NCBI RefSeq assembly: GCF_018130955.1
Contig: NZ_JAFCJM010000002.1
Location: 1-64,000, forward strand
DNA length: 64,000 nt
Reading direction: 5' to 3'
Source of the DNA: Bradyrhizobium liaoningense
GTDB taxonomy: Bacteria > Pseudomonadota > Alphaproteobacteria > Rhizobiales > Xanthobacteraceae
The notes under the pieces are model-generated. The model saw only the letters and a program-made list of their open reading frames with translations. It did not search any database and was not told the DNA's origin. Below are positions 1 through 8,438 of the stretch, piece after piece; the stretch's first letter is position 1; the number at the start of each line of letters is the position of its first letter. A program made the translations under genes and the position numbers.

Positions 1-1191
1 TTCCGCTTCGTCCGCGACGATGTCTTGAAGAATACCGGCAACAAGCAGGAGCCCTATGTCTACGGCTCGCTCGGCGGCGATGATGTCGCGCTGATTCCTG
101 CGAAGCCTGTTGTGACGGCGCCGCAAGGGCCGCAAGCCAACCCTCAGGACGGGATCCGCCGGGACTATGAGCTGGCCCTGCAGACAGGAAACCGGGACGG
201 ATGGGAAGCATTCCTCCAGGCTTATCCCGACGGGTTCTATGCAGGCCTGGCTCGTGCGCAGCTGAAGAACGTTGCAGCCGAAGAGGCCCGCGCGAGCGCA
301 GCCGAGAAGGCGCGCCAGGCCGAGGAGGCCAAGGCGCGGCTCGCATCAGAGCGCGCCACCAAGGCCGAGCAGGACAAGGCAGCCGCCGCCGCCAAGGCCG
401 CCGAAGATGCTCGCATTGCCGCCGAGAAGGCCAAGCAGGTTGAGGAAGCCAAGGCGCTAGCGGCCGAGCATCGCCGCAAGGATGCCGAGGTTGCCGTGGC
501 CAAGGCGCTGGCCGACAAGCAGGCCGCCGAGAAGGCGCTCGCCGACAAGGCCGCGAACGACAAGGCGGCTTCCGAGCTGGCCGCAAAGCAGGCGACTGAG
601 AAGGCCCAGCGCGACAGCGAGCAGAAGGTCGCCGCAGTCGCTCCAACTCAGACGGCACCCAGCCTATCGCCGCAGGAGACCGCCAAGCTGGTGCAGTCAG
701 AGCTCCGTCGTGTGGGATGCCTGACGAGTGCATCGGACGGAGAATGGAACGCCGCCGCCCAGCGCTCGCTAACGCTGTTCAACAAACATGCCGGGATGAA
801 GCTCGACACCAAACTGGCGAGCTTCGACGCTCTCGACGCGATCAAGAGCAAGCAGGGACGCGTCTGCCCGCTGGTCTGCGACCGCGGCTTCAGGGCTGAT
901 GGCGATAGCTGCGTGAAGATCACCTGCCGCGCAGGCTATCGCGTCAACGATGATAACGAGTGCGAGAAGGTGCAGGACAAGAAACCCGTCGCGACCCGCG
1001 AGGATGCCAAGCCGCGCGACGACGAGAGGAAGAAGGTTGAAGCTGCGCCCTCGAAGCCGCAGGCGACGGGCCAAATATTCTGCAACGGCGCCATCTGTCG
1101 TCCGGTGGGGAAGGGCTGTCGTCTTGAGAGCGCTCGAGGCGGAGTCGGCGCCACCGCGGCGGCGGGTAGACAAGAGGAAGTCTGCAACTGA
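1..1191 (+). CDS. Caspase family protein, C-terminal part (5' end outside window)
   Basis: This is the third-most upstream member of a tandem caspase-like set, cut by the window edge so that only the part after the catalytic domain is visible. The open frame runs from base 1 to TGA at 1189-1191. It opens with the FRFVRDDVLKNTG segment that ends the p20-like domain in the two downstream copies. A long Ala/Lys/Glu-rich coiled coil (about 270-640) follows, then a conserved helical domain (QSELRRVGCL) and a Cys-rich tail with CPLVC and NECEKV. At DNA level it is nearly identical to the next gene over long stretches, but the last ~40 residues (ending EEVCN) differ. A protease or scaffold role in the periplasm is inferred from the paralogs. 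Confidence 0.85.
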   Translation, partial: FRFVRDDVLKNTGNKQEPYVYGSLGGDDVALIPAKPVVTAPQGPQANPQDGIRRDYELALQTGNRDGWEAFLQAYPDGFYAGLARAQLKNVAAEEARASAAEKARQAEEAKARLASERATKAEQDKAAAAAKAAEDARIAAEKAKQVEEAKALAAEHRRKDAEVAVAKALADKQAAEKALADKAANDKAASELAAKQATEKAQRDSEQKVAAVAPTQTAPSLSPQETAKLVQSELRRVGCLTSASDGEWNAAAQRSLTLFNKHAGMKLDTKLASFDALDAIKSKQGRVCPLVCDRGFRADGDSCVKITCRAGYRVNDDNECEKVQDKKPVATREDAKPRDDERKKVEAAPSKPQATGQIFCNGAICRPVGKGCRLESARGGVGATAAAGRQEEVCN

Positions 1192-1250
1192 GGAGAGATT
1201 GGGTAGGCTGTATGTTGATTACAACGATCACTTTATGACTTGGGACTGAT

Positions 1251-3104
1251 ATGGGCGCGCTTCGCTTTCTTTTGATTATTTTTGCCGTCTGGCTCGGATG
1301 CGGACCGGCAATGGCCGAACGGCGCGTCGCGCTGGTGATCGGCAATTCGGCCTACAAGAGCGTGGCCCGGCTCACCAACCCGGCGAACGATGCCACCCTG
1401 GTCGGCGGCATGTTCAAGAAGGCCGGGTTCGATGCGGTCGACATCAAGCTCGACCTCAATGCCGCGGAGATGCGACGAGCACTGCGTGACTTCAGCGACA
1501 AGACCAGGGATGCCGGGGTCGCCGTGATCTATTACGCCGGGCACGGCATCGAACTCGATGGCACCAACTATCTGATCCCCACGGACGCAACGCTGGAGAG
1601 GGATAGCGACGTTCTGGACGAGACGATTGCTCTGGACCGCGCGCTGTTTGCGGTCGAACCCGCAAAACAGCTCCGCCTGATCATTCTCGATGCCTGCCGC
1701 GACAATCCCTTTGCCAAGACGATGAAGCGGACGATCGCCTCGCGCGCCATCGGACGCGGCCTCGCCAAGATCGAGCCGACCAGCCCGAACACCATGATTG
1801 CGTTCGCAGCGAAGGCGGGTTCGACGGCCTCGGATGGCGACTCCAGAAACAGTCCGTTCGCGGCGGCCTTGGTCGAGCGCCTCCCGACGCCGGGACTCGA
1901 CCTGGGCAAGGCTTTCCGCTTCGTCCGCGACGATGTCTTGAAGAATACCGGCAACAAGCAGGAGCCCTATGTCTACGGCTCGCTCGGCGGCGACGACGTG
2001 GCGCTGGTTGCGGCGAAGCCTGTTGTGACGGCGCCGCAAGGGCCGCAAGCCAACCCTCAGGACGGCATCCGCCGGGACTATGAGCTGGCCCTGCAGACAG
2101 GAAACCGGGACGGATGGGAAGCATTCCTCCAGGCTTATCCCGACGGATTTTATGCAGGTCTCGCCCGCGCGCAGTTGAAGAACGTTGCAGCCGAAGAGGC
2201 ACGCGCAGCTGCCGCGGCCAAGGCGCGCCAGGCTGAAGACGAAAAGGCGCGGCTCGCGGCTGAGCGCGCCAACAAGGCCGAGCAGGACAAGGCGGCAGCC
2301 GCCGCCAAGGCCGCAGAGAGCGCCCGGCTCGCGGCCGAGAAGGCCCAGCAGATCGAGGAGGCCAAGGCTGCGGCCGCAGAGCTGCGCAGGAAGGATGCGG
2401 AGGCCGCCGTCGCCAAGGCGCAGGCCGACAAGCAGGCCGCCGAGAAAGCGCTCGCCGACAAGATCGCGAACGACAAGGCGGCTGCCGAACTGGCCGCAAA
2501 GCAGGCGGCCGAGAAGGCGCAGCGCGAGGGCGAGCAGAAGGTCGCGGCCGTTACCCCAACTCAGACGCCGCCCAGCCTCTCGCCGCAGGAGACCGCCAAG
2601 CTGGTGCAGTCGGAGCTCCGTCGCGTCGGATGTCTGACCGGCGCAGCAGACAGCGACTGGAACGCCGCCGCGCAGCGCTCGCTGACGCTGTTCAACAAAC
2701 ATGCCGGGATGAAGCTCGACACCAAGCTGGCGAGCTTCGACGCTCTTGACGCGATCAAGAGCAAGCAGGGCCGTGTCTGCCCGCTGGTCTGCGACCATGG
2801 CTTCAGGGCTGATGGCGATGCATGCGTGAAGATCGCCTGCCGCGCCGGCTATCGCGTCAACGACGATAACGAGTGCGAGAAGGTCCAGGACAAGAAGCCG
2901 GTCGCGACCCGCGAGGACGCCAAGCCGCGAGACGACCAGAGGAAGAAGGTCGAGGGCACGCCTCCGAAGCCGCAGGCGACGGGTCAGTTGATCTGCAATA
3001 GCGCGGGCTGTCGGCCGGTGAAACCCGGATGCCGCGTGGTGCCCTATCAACAGTTCAAACACGGGGTGGTGAGCACTGGTCAGCCCCAGGAGGAGTGCAA
3101 CTGA
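1251..3104 (+). CDS. Exported caspase-like (peptidase C14) protein with coiled coil and Cys-rich tail
   Basis: This is a 617 aa protein. Residues 1-22 form a signal peptide (hydrophobic core, then PAMA before ERRVALVIGN). The caspase p20-like fold follows with the catalytic dyad visible: His98 in YYAGHG and Cys149 in LDACRDNPF. A region with FLQAYPDGFYAG at about 300 leads into an Ala/Lys/Glu coiled coil (about 310-440), a helical domain with LSPQETAKLVQSELR, and a Cys-rich EGF-like tail ending EECN. Both dyad residues are intact, so peptidase activity is plausible; the substrate is unknown. It lies 59 bp downstream of its first paralog and 5 bp upstream of the next, suggesting one transcription unit. 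The long antisense ORF opposite it is a shadow of its codon bias. Confidence 0.92.
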   Translation: MGALRFLLIIFAVWLGCGPAMAERRVALVIGNSAYKSVARLTNPANDATLVGGMFKKAGFDAVDIKLDLNAAEMRRALRDFSDKTRDAGVAVIYYAGHGIELDGTNYLIPTDATLERDSDVLDETIALDRALFAVEPAKQLRLIILDACRDNPFAKTMKRTIASRAIGRGLAKIEPTSPNTMIAFAAKAGSTASDGDSRNSPFAAALVERLPTPGLDLGKAFRFVRDDVLKNTGNKQEPYVYGSLGGDDVALVAAKPVVTAPQGPQANPQDGIRRDYELALQTGNRDGWEAFLQAYPDGFYAGLARAQLKNVAAEEARAAAAAKARQAEDEKARLAAERANKAEQDKAAAAAKAAESARLAAEKAQQIEEAKAAAAELRRKDAEAAVAKAQADKQAAEKALADKIANDKAAAELAAKQAAEKAQREGEQKVAAVTPTQTPPSLSPQETAKLVQSELRRVGCLTGAADSDWNAAAQRSLTLFNKHAGMKLDTKLASFDALDAIKSKQGRVCPLVCDHGFRADGDACVKIACRAGYRVNDDNECEKVQDKKPVATREDAKPRDDQRKKVEGTPPKPQATGQLICNSAGCRPVKPGCRVVPYQQFKHGVVSTGQPQEECN

Positions 3105-3109
3105 GAACT

Positions 3110-4957
3110 ATGGCTGTAATGGGCGCGCTTCTCTCGATCATTTTCGCCGTCTGGCTCGGATGCGGACCGGCAATGGCCGAACGGCGCGTGGCGCTGGTGA
3201 TCGGCAATTCGGCCTACAAGAGCGTGCCGAAACTCTCCAATCCAGTGAACGACGCCGCGCTGGTGGGCGGCATGTTCCGGAAGGCTGGATTCGACACTGT
3301 CGATGTCAAGCTCGACCTTAGCGTCGTCGACATGCGCAAGGCGCTGCGCGAATTTGGCGGCAAGGCGCGCGAGGCCGACGTCGCCGTCATCTACTACGCC
3401 GGTCACGGCATCGAGCTGGACGGCAGCAATTACCTGATCCCCACCGATGCCGCCCTGGAGACCGACACCGACGTCTTCGACGAGGCTTTTCCGCTCGATC
3501 GCGTGCTGTTTGCCATCGAGCCGGCCAAGCAACTGCGCCTCGTCATTCTCGACGCCTGTCGCGACAATCCGTTCGCCAAGACCATGAAGCGGACCGTGGC
3601 GTCGCGTGCGATCGGGCGCGGGCTTGCCAAGGTCGAGCCGACCAGCCCCAACACCATGATTGCGTTCGCCGCCAAGGCGGGATCGACCGCGTCGGATGGT
3701 GACGCGAAGAACAGTCCGTTCGCAACGGCTCTCGTCGGTCGTCTTCCCACGCCGGGGCTCGATCTGCGCAAGGCCTTCGGCTTCGTGCGCGACGATGTCT
3801 TGAAGACCACCGGCTACAAGCAGGAGCCCTATGTCTACGGTTCGCTCGGCGGCGATGACGTGCCGCTGGTCGGGGCCAAGCCAGTCGCCACAGGACCGCC
3901 GGCGAACCCGCAGGATGCAGTTCGCCGGGATTACGAGTTGGCGATGCAGGCGGGCGAGAGGGATGCGTGGGACGCCTTTTTGCGTGCTTATCCCGACGGC
4001 TTCTATGCCGATCTGGCGAAGGTCCAGTTGAAGAAGATCGTCGCCGAAGAAACGCGCGCCGCCGCCGCAGACAAGGCTCGGCAGGCTGAGGACGAGAAGG
4101 CGCGGCTCGCGACTGACAAGGCCAGGAAGGTCGAGCAGGACAAGGCCGCAGCCGCCGCCAAGGCGGCCGAGGATGCCCGGCTCGCCGCCGAAAAGGCCAA
4201 GCAGATCGAAGAGGCCAAGGCGGCCGCAGCCGAGCAGCGCAGAAAAGATGCCGAGGCTGCCGTGGCCAAGGCGCTGGCCGACAAGCAGGCCGCCGAGAAG
4301 GCGCTCGCCGACAAGCTCGCCAACGACAAGGCGGCTGCCGAGCTTGCCGCAAAGCAGGCGGCTGAGAAGGCTCAGCGTGACGGCGAGCAGAAGGTCGCGG
4401 CAGTTGCCCCAACGCAATCGGCGCCGAGTCTCTCGCCGCAGGAGACCGCCAAGCTGGTGCAGTCGGAGCTCCGTCGCGTCGGATGTCTGACCGGCGCAGC
4501 AGACAGCGACTGGAACGCCGCCGCGCAGCGGTCGCTGACGCTGTTCAACAAACATGCCGGGATGAAGCTCGACACCAAGCTGGCGAGCTTCGATGCGCTC
4601 GACGCGATCAAGAGCAAGCAGGGCCGTGTCTGCCCGCTGGTCTGCGACCATGGGTTCAGGGCTGATGGTGATAGTTGCGTGAAGATCGCCTGCCGCGCCG
4701 GCTATCGCGTCAACGACGATAACGAGTGCGAGAAGGTACAGGACAAGAAGCCAGTCGCGACCCGCGAGAACTCCAAGCCGAGGGACGACGAGCGGAAGAA
4801 GGTCGAGGCCGCCCCCTCAAAGCCGCAGGCCTCGGGCCAGATGTTCTGCGGCTCAGCAGGATGTCGTCCTGTCAGGAGTGGATGCAGACTGCAAGAGGAT
4901 CCCCGTGCCAGCAACGGAGGAGGAATGTCCGGCCGCCAAGTAGAAGTGTGCAATTGA
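3110..4957 (+). CDS. Exported caspase-like (peptidase C14) protein, third tandem copy
   Basis: This 615 aa protein begins at ATG 3110 (an alternative ATG at 3119 matches the start of the upstream paralog). A longer frame starting at 3029 overlaps the previous gene and is unlikely. The architecture matches the preceding copy: signal peptide ending PAMA, His99 in YYAGHG, Cys150 in LDACRDNPF, coiled coil, helical domain and Cys-rich tail ending EVCN. The N-terminal half has diverged more from copy 2 than copies 1 and 2 have from each other. The 3' third is almost identical in all three, a pattern expected from gene conversion or recent duplication. An AGGAGG at about 3088, inside the previous gene, lies some 16 nt upstream of the start. 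Confidence 0.9.
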   Translation: MAVMGALLSIIFAVWLGCGPAMAERRVALVIGNSAYKSVPKLSNPVNDAALVGGMFRKAGFDTVDVKLDLSVVDMRKALREFGGKAREADVAVIYYAGHGIELDGSNYLIPTDAALETDTDVFDEAFPLDRVLFAIEPAKQLRLVILDACRDNPFAKTMKRTVASRAIGRGLAKVEPTSPNTMIAFAAKAGSTASDGDAKNSPFATALVGRLPTPGLDLRKAFGFVRDDVLKTTGYKQEPYVYGSLGGDDVPLVGAKPVATGPPANPQDAVRRDYELAMQAGERDAWDAFLRAYPDGFYADLAKVQLKKIVAEETRAAAADKARQAEDEKARLATDKARKVEQDKAAAAAKAAEDARLAAEKAKQIEEAKAAAAEQRRKDAEAAVAKALADKQAAEKALADKLANDKAAAELAAKQAAEKAQRDGEQKVAAVAPTQSAPSLSPQETAKLVQSELRRVGCLTGAADSDWNAAAQRSLTLFNKHAGMKLDTKLASFDALDAIKSKQGRVCPLVCDHGFRADGDSCVKIACRAGYRVNDDNECEKVQDKKPVATRENSKPRDDERKKVEAAPSKPQASGQMFCGSAGCRPVRSGCRLQEDPRASNGGGMSGRQVEVCN

Positions 4958-5070
4958 TCGCGGCATTGATTTTGCTGAATCGGGGACGCTTCCCTCGCGT
5001 GCAGAAACATCTTCGTCCCGACCTGCCGATCCTCACGACACTGCGCGCAGCGACGGGATTACGGTGACAG

Positions 5071-5203
5071 GTGCGCCGGGAGACTGGCGAGGAGTAGGTG
5101 GTGCAAGTCCACGACGATGAAGGAGTAGCGACCCGCATCGGCCCCGAGCCGCGCGCTGTTGGCCGCGAGGCCGGGAGCGAAGCGTCGGCAGGGGAGCATA
5201 TAG
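5071..5203 (+). mobile_element. Group II intron remnant (5' domain I only)
   Basis: The stretch starts with GTGCGCCGGG, consistent with a group II intron 5' end (GUGYG). It continues with landmarks I recognise from bacterial group II introns: GGTGCAAGTCCAC, GAAGGAGTAGCGACCCG and GCGAAGCGTCGGCAGGGG. It stops abruptly at the inverted repeat beginning at 5202. No reverse transcriptase ORF, domain V or 3' end follows, so it is a dead fragment. The assignment is from sequence pattern only; a structure or Rfam search was not possible. Confidence 0.6.
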
Positions 5204-5363
5204 CTCGTAGGATGGGTTGAGCTCTTGAGAAACCCATTGTCGGCAATTCGGTCAGTCACTCCGCGGCTTCCTATAGATTGCACCGACAATCGGTCCGGGA
5301 TCGCAGTAACGCTGCACGCAAGAAGTGATGGGTTTCGCAAGAGCTCAACCCATCCTACGAGCT
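5202..5363. repeat. Inverted-repeat element, copy 1 (36-nt arms)
   Basis: The left arm at 5202-5237 (AGCTCGTAGGATGGGTTGAG...) and the right arm at 5328-5363 are inverted copies of each other with one mismatch in 36 nt. The 90-bp interior carries CAATTCGGTCA and GGGATCGCAG, which also occur in copy 2 at 5723-5925. It is a non-coding dispersed repeat of the palindromic kind common in Bradyrhizobium. Confidence 0.8.
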
Positions 5364-5404
5364 GGCGGGCCTTACGCTCCGGCAATACGCCGGAGCATCC
5401 ATCG

Positions 5405-5680
5405 TCACTGCCTGCGGCGCGCCCGTGGCTGTTGGATACTCGGCTGCGGTACGGCCTGCTGTTGGAATAGAAGGCGCCGGTTTTCCTTGCAGATCACGTT
5501 CGACCGGCCGGACGCGGACCACAAGCACTGCTCTCTCGTCGAATAAGAGCAGTCGCCGGAAGCGCCGAGTTCCCCGCCATAGATGCACCAGGGGTAGTCA
5601 TACGAAACGGGAGAAGCGGTGCCTGCGATGGCGGCCGTCCCGGCTGCCAGCAAGGCGAATATGACGAGTATCGTGCGCAT
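5405..5680 (-). CDS. DUF3551-like small exported protein
   Basis: This 91 aa protein starts at ATG 5680, with AGGAC about 8 nt upstream; the longer frame from 5767 runs into a repeat and is rejected. Residues 1-23 (MRTILVIFALLAAG...) form a signal peptide. The mature part has YPWCIYGG, a GDCSY element and REQCLWSASG, the Cys-spaced pattern I associate with DUF3551 proteins, which are abundant in Bradyrhizobium and of unknown function. The C-terminus is Gln/Arg/Pro rich. The gene sits alone between two copies of an inverted-repeat element. Confidence 0.8.
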   Translation of the reverse strand: MRTILVIFALLAAGTAAIAGTASPVSYDYPWCIYGGELGASGDCSYSTREQCLWSASGRSNVICKENRRLLFQQQAVPQPSIQQPRARRRQ

Positions 5681-5722
5681 ATCCGGATGTCCTGTCGTAA
5701 GGTTTGGTGAATTCAACTCCTC

Positions 5723-5925
5723 GATGGGTTGAGCTCTTGCGAGACCCATCGTCAGCAATTCGGTCACTCCCCCCAGCTTCTTTAATCATAACAACACCGA
5801 GCAAGAACTGATCAACCGAAGGGCTCCGACAATTTTATCGAGGGCTCCGACGATCCATCGGGGATCGCAGCAGCGGTCGCGCAACAAGTGATGGGTTTCG
5901 CGGGAGCTCAACTCTTGCTACGAGC
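5723..5925. repeat. Inverted-repeat element, copy 2
   Basis: GATGGGTTGAGCTCTTGC at 5723 and its inverted, more degenerate partner GATGGGTTTCGCGGGAGC at 5890 form the arms. The interior shares GTCAGCAATTCGGTCACTCC and GGGATCGCAGCAG with copy 1 but carries an extra ~40 bp. The region contains no gene. The right arm ends just beyond the stop codon of the downstream NAD(P)-binding protein gene. Confidence 0.7.
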
Positions 5926-5932
5926 CGGAGAT

Positions 5933-6595
5933 TTAAGGGCGGGCAAGCAGCGCCGTCATCTCCTTCCAGTGATAGACGCGCACCTTCTCCGTTCCATCCC
6001 GTGCGGCCTTGGCTATGGCGTGCGCGATCTGGTCGCCGGTGAGCCCACGGTAGCGATCAGCCGGCCCCACAAGCAGCGGATTGAGCACGTCCCACACTGC
6101 AACGAAGAGCCGTTCCCGCGGCCGGTCCTCATCGCGCTGGCCGAGGATCATCGACGGGCGGAATATGTGCGTGTGGTCGAAACCGAGCGCGAGGATATCG
6201 CGCTCCACCTCGCCCTTGGTCCGGACATAGAACATGCTGGATTTGGCATTGGCTCCAACGGCCGTGACCAGGAACACCGACCGCGCGCCGTTCGCCTTGG
6301 CGATCTCAGCCGCCAGCACCGGGTAATCGTGATCGACCTTGTAATACTCCGCCTCGTCAGGCGTGTGCTTGCGCGTGGTGCCCAGCGCGATGAAGATCTC
6401 ATCGGCGACCAGTTGCGGTTTCAGCGCGGGCAGCGAAGCGAGATCGCCGATCAGCACCGTCAGCTTCGTGTGGCTGAGCGCCAGCGGCTTGCGAACCACC
6501 GCAATCACCTGCGCGTAGTCGGGGCTGTCCAGGAGGTCGCGCAGCAGATGCGAGCCGATGAAACCGGTCGCGCCGAAGACGATTGCTTTTTTCAT
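5933..6595 (-). CDS. NAD(P)H-binding short-chain oxidoreductase-like protein
   Basis: This is a 220 aa protein with an N-terminal Rossmann fold. GATGFIGSHL at residues 8-17 is the dinucleotide-binding GxxGxxG. Further on are a DL acidic pair after strand 3 (IGDLAS), ALGTTRKHTPDEAEYYKVDHDYP (atypical SDR active region) and FRPSMILGQRDEDRPRER. This layout matches the HTATIP2/CC3-like atypical SDR group, which binds NADPH, and is close to the usual size of about 210-230 aa. The substrate is unknown. It is monocistronic: upstream lies the hairpin at 6743-6778 and downstream the second inverted-repeat element. Confidence 0.88.
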   Translation of the reverse strand: MKKAIVFGATGFIGSHLLRDLLDSPDYAQVIAVVRKPLALSHTKLTVLIGDLASLPALKPQLVADEIFIALGTTRKHTPDEAEYYKVDHDYPVLAAEIAKANGARSVFLVTAVGANAKSSMFYVRTKGEVERDILALGFDHTHIFRPSMILGQRDEDRPRERLFVAVWDVLNPLLVGPADRYRGLTGDQIAHAIAKAARDGTEKVRVYHWKEMTALLARP

Positions 6596-6742
6596 GTTGG
6601 GCTTGCCTTACAGATGCAGGAATATTCAGCGGAGATTTGCCTATAGGACATGCTCAGAGATCGGCCTCATCCCAGTCAAGCGGGACGCCTCGCCATTCAG
6701 GGCATCGGGTTGATCTTGGGCGCCGGAATCGGGCCTAGACGG

Positions 6743-6778
6743 CAAACCCCTGCCGACTTGGAGTACGGCAGGGGTTTG
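6743..6778. terminator. 13-bp perfect hairpin, probable terminator; rest of 6596-7009 empty
   Basis: CAAACCCCTGCCG (6743-6755) pairs perfectly with 6766-6778 across a 10-nt loop. There is no T-run on either side, so it may act as a weak or bidirectional terminator between the minus-strand genes on both sides. I see no convincing gene in the rest of 6596-7009; the ORFs there lack ribosome binding sites and family features. Confidence 0.5.
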
Positions 6779-7009
6779 AGCGGATGGATGGTTCGAGGCT
6801 AGGGGCTCCTAGGTGTCGCGCCAAGGATCCGCAGCACGAGCACAGCTCAATGAAAGGTATCGAGCAAGACGAAAGAGTCGGCAGCGATCGTGTATTGTAT
6901 ACGAGGTGCAACCTCAGCTCATTTTTTTGCTGCGCCGATTTCGGGTTAGGTTCGCCTGCATATCTTGCCGGTGGGCCGGTGCTGCAGTCGGGCAATACCC
7001 GGTACCGGG

Positions 7010-7327
7010 TTAGTTCAAGCAAGCACGGGCTGGCCGCCTGCCGGTCATGGGTGTGGAAGGCTGATCCTGCATCCTCAAGGTCACGGCCCTGGTTCGCCCA
7101 CCGTCGGATGAGACGATCTCGAGCGATGTGGACATGCTGAGGACCAGACCGTCGTCTGTCCGGATATTGACGCTGAGGCTCGGCGCACGCGATGGAGGTT
7201 GATCGCGGATGGCCTCAACCAAAGACCTCAGTGCCGCAAGACGGGCCGCTTCGATGTCTGGCAGGTCGATGCCTCTATCGTCAAATGTGATACCGGTCGC
7301 GTCCTGATAGTCGAAGTAATAGCGCAT
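7010..7327 (-). CDS. Small DUF6894-like protein
   Basis: This 105 aa protein starts at ATG 7327. The frame upstream to 7450 does not look coding. The start MRYYFDYQDATG followed by DDRGIDLPDIEAARLAALRS matches the short 'RYYF..D...D..G..L.D...A...A' pattern of DUF6894-type proteins widespread in Bradyrhizobium; the family assignment is from memory. The C-terminal half (VNIRTDDGLVLSMSTSLEI) could form a beta-sheet. Function is unknown. The Arg/Pro/Thr-rich last 20 residues look unstructured. Confidence 0.7.
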   Translation of the reverse strand: MRYYFDYQDATGITFDDRGIDLPDIEAARLAALRSLVEAIRDQPPSRAPSLSVNIRTDDGLVLSMSTSLEIVSSDGGRTRAVTLRMQDQPSTPMTGRRPARACLN

Positions 7328-7456
7328 TAGGCCCAACGGCAGAGGGCGGGAGGTGTTCCTATTTTTGGCCTGTCCCAAGAGGTCGTGGCCAAGATGGATG
7401 CCGCTTGTGATCCGGGCAATCAATTCAACAAAGCCGAGACCGGGGCTCATCCTGCT

Positions 7457-7615
7457 TCAATTATTGGGCCTCGCCCGCCAGCCGTATTCCTGGTGTGGGA
7501 TCGTAGCGGTGATGTCGACATCCTTGCCGGCCGACATGCGCCAAGCCGCCACCCCGAAGCACAAGGTCAGGGTTAGGGAGACGGCAAGCAGAAGTATCGA
7601 GACGAAATGGCTCAC
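7457..7615 (-). CDS. Small single-pass membrane or exported protein (52 aa)
   Basis: The frame reads from GTG 7615 to TGA at 7457-7459. GGAG lies 9 nt upstream of this GTG; a second in-frame GTG at 7630 has no such signal. One strongly hydrophobic segment (SILLLAVSLTLTLCFGVA) is followed by a polar tail ending YGWRARPNN. No family is recognised. It is the first of several very short minus-strand genes between 7.4 and 8.2 kb. Confidence 0.55.
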   Translation of the reverse strand: MSHFVSILLLAVSLTLTLCFGVAAWRMSAGKDVDITATIPHQEYGWRARPNN

Positions 7616-7738
7616 GCGGGTACGCTCCACAATTTGAAACTACGAGGGGAGAGCGAACACGAGTTGCTGATTCGAAAAATGCAGGCGCGCTGACCTAGAG
7701 GCGGATTTCCCCCATCACACACATGATTGGTCACATGA

Positions 7739-7900
7739 TCAGTCACTTGGGCCGAAAGCGCTGACGAGCCCAATCGTGATGGGCACCAGCCCAACGACAG
7801 TCCATAGGGCGGGCGAGCTGGAGGAAAGGCCTGCGACCAGTATCCAGACACCGAAGCCCACAATGGCTGCCGAGATCGCGTAGGCGATTGCTTCTTGCAT
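7739..7900 (-). CDS. Small two-helix membrane protein (53 aa)
   Basis: ATG 7900 has GTGGAT about 8 nt upstream; the longer TTG start at 7921 is less likely. Two hydrophobic helices are visible (AIAYAISAAIVGFGVWILVAG and ALWTVVGLVPITIGLVSAF, separated by a Ser-rich turn). Function is unknown. The sequence composition and clear transmembrane pattern argue that it is real. Confidence 0.6.
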   Translation of the reverse strand: MQEAIAYAISAAIVGFGVWILVAGLSSSSPALWTVVGLVPITIGLVSAFGPSD

Positions 7901-8005
7901 CGGCCGATCCACGCGCAACAAAGGATCGATTGCGCCTGTAGGACTCGCAGCAGACGAGAAGGTTCCTATTCGGGCAAGATCACCATGTCAGCCTGCTTCT
8001 CGACT

Positions 8006-8176
8006 TCACTCGGGCAGGAGCTCGGAAGCTTTTGTCCCGGCCAGGCTGTGGAAATTGTTGCAGTGACCGATGGCCATGCTGGCGGCATGAAGCTTGGTCG
8101 ACGACGGATAGGACCACAGCAAGGTCGTTGCACCGAGGAAAGTAACGGCCGCGGCTATGGCTAGTATCGTGCGCAT
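8006..8176 (-). CDS. Small exported protein (56 aa)
   Basis: ATG 8176 is preceded by a perfect AGGAGG with 7-nt spacing, the best ribosome binding site in this region. The product starts MRTILAIAAAVTFLG, a signal peptide or membrane anchor very like the start of the DUF3551 protein at 5680. A short mature part with GHCNNFHSLAG follows and ends at TGA 8006. No family is recognised. Confidence 0.65.
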   Translation of the reverse strand: MRTILAIAAAVTFLGATTLLWSYPSSTKLHAASMAIGHCNNFHSLAGTKASELLPE

Positions 8177-8438
8177 GGGAAACCTCCTGGCTTCCCCCCG
8201 ATTGAGGGTTCGTCCGACAGCTCGATCAAAGGTTCAATGAACAACGTTAAAAATCGAACGGCGCCGGCCATGCGAGTTCCGTGCGGGCACGCGCGGTGCG
8301 TGCCTATCTCTCTGCTGGCCACCAGTGGGATGGCGGATTAGTTGGTATCGGTGAAGCTCCGAACACCGGCGGCAGCGCATGTCGCGCGCGAACTCGTGCG
8401 CGAGCGGTTTGGCACCCGAGTGGCGATCTCAGTTCAAA

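Noticed and set aside
1233-4651. Long antisense ORFs (609 and 523 codons) opposite the caspase genes
   Set aside because: They mirror the Ala/Lys/Glu codon bias of the real genes, lack family features and ribosome binding sites, and recur wherever the duplicated sequence occurs.
5059-5385. Overlapping ORFs across the group II remnant and inverted repeat
   Set aside because: They read through repeat arms on both strands and have no coding signature.
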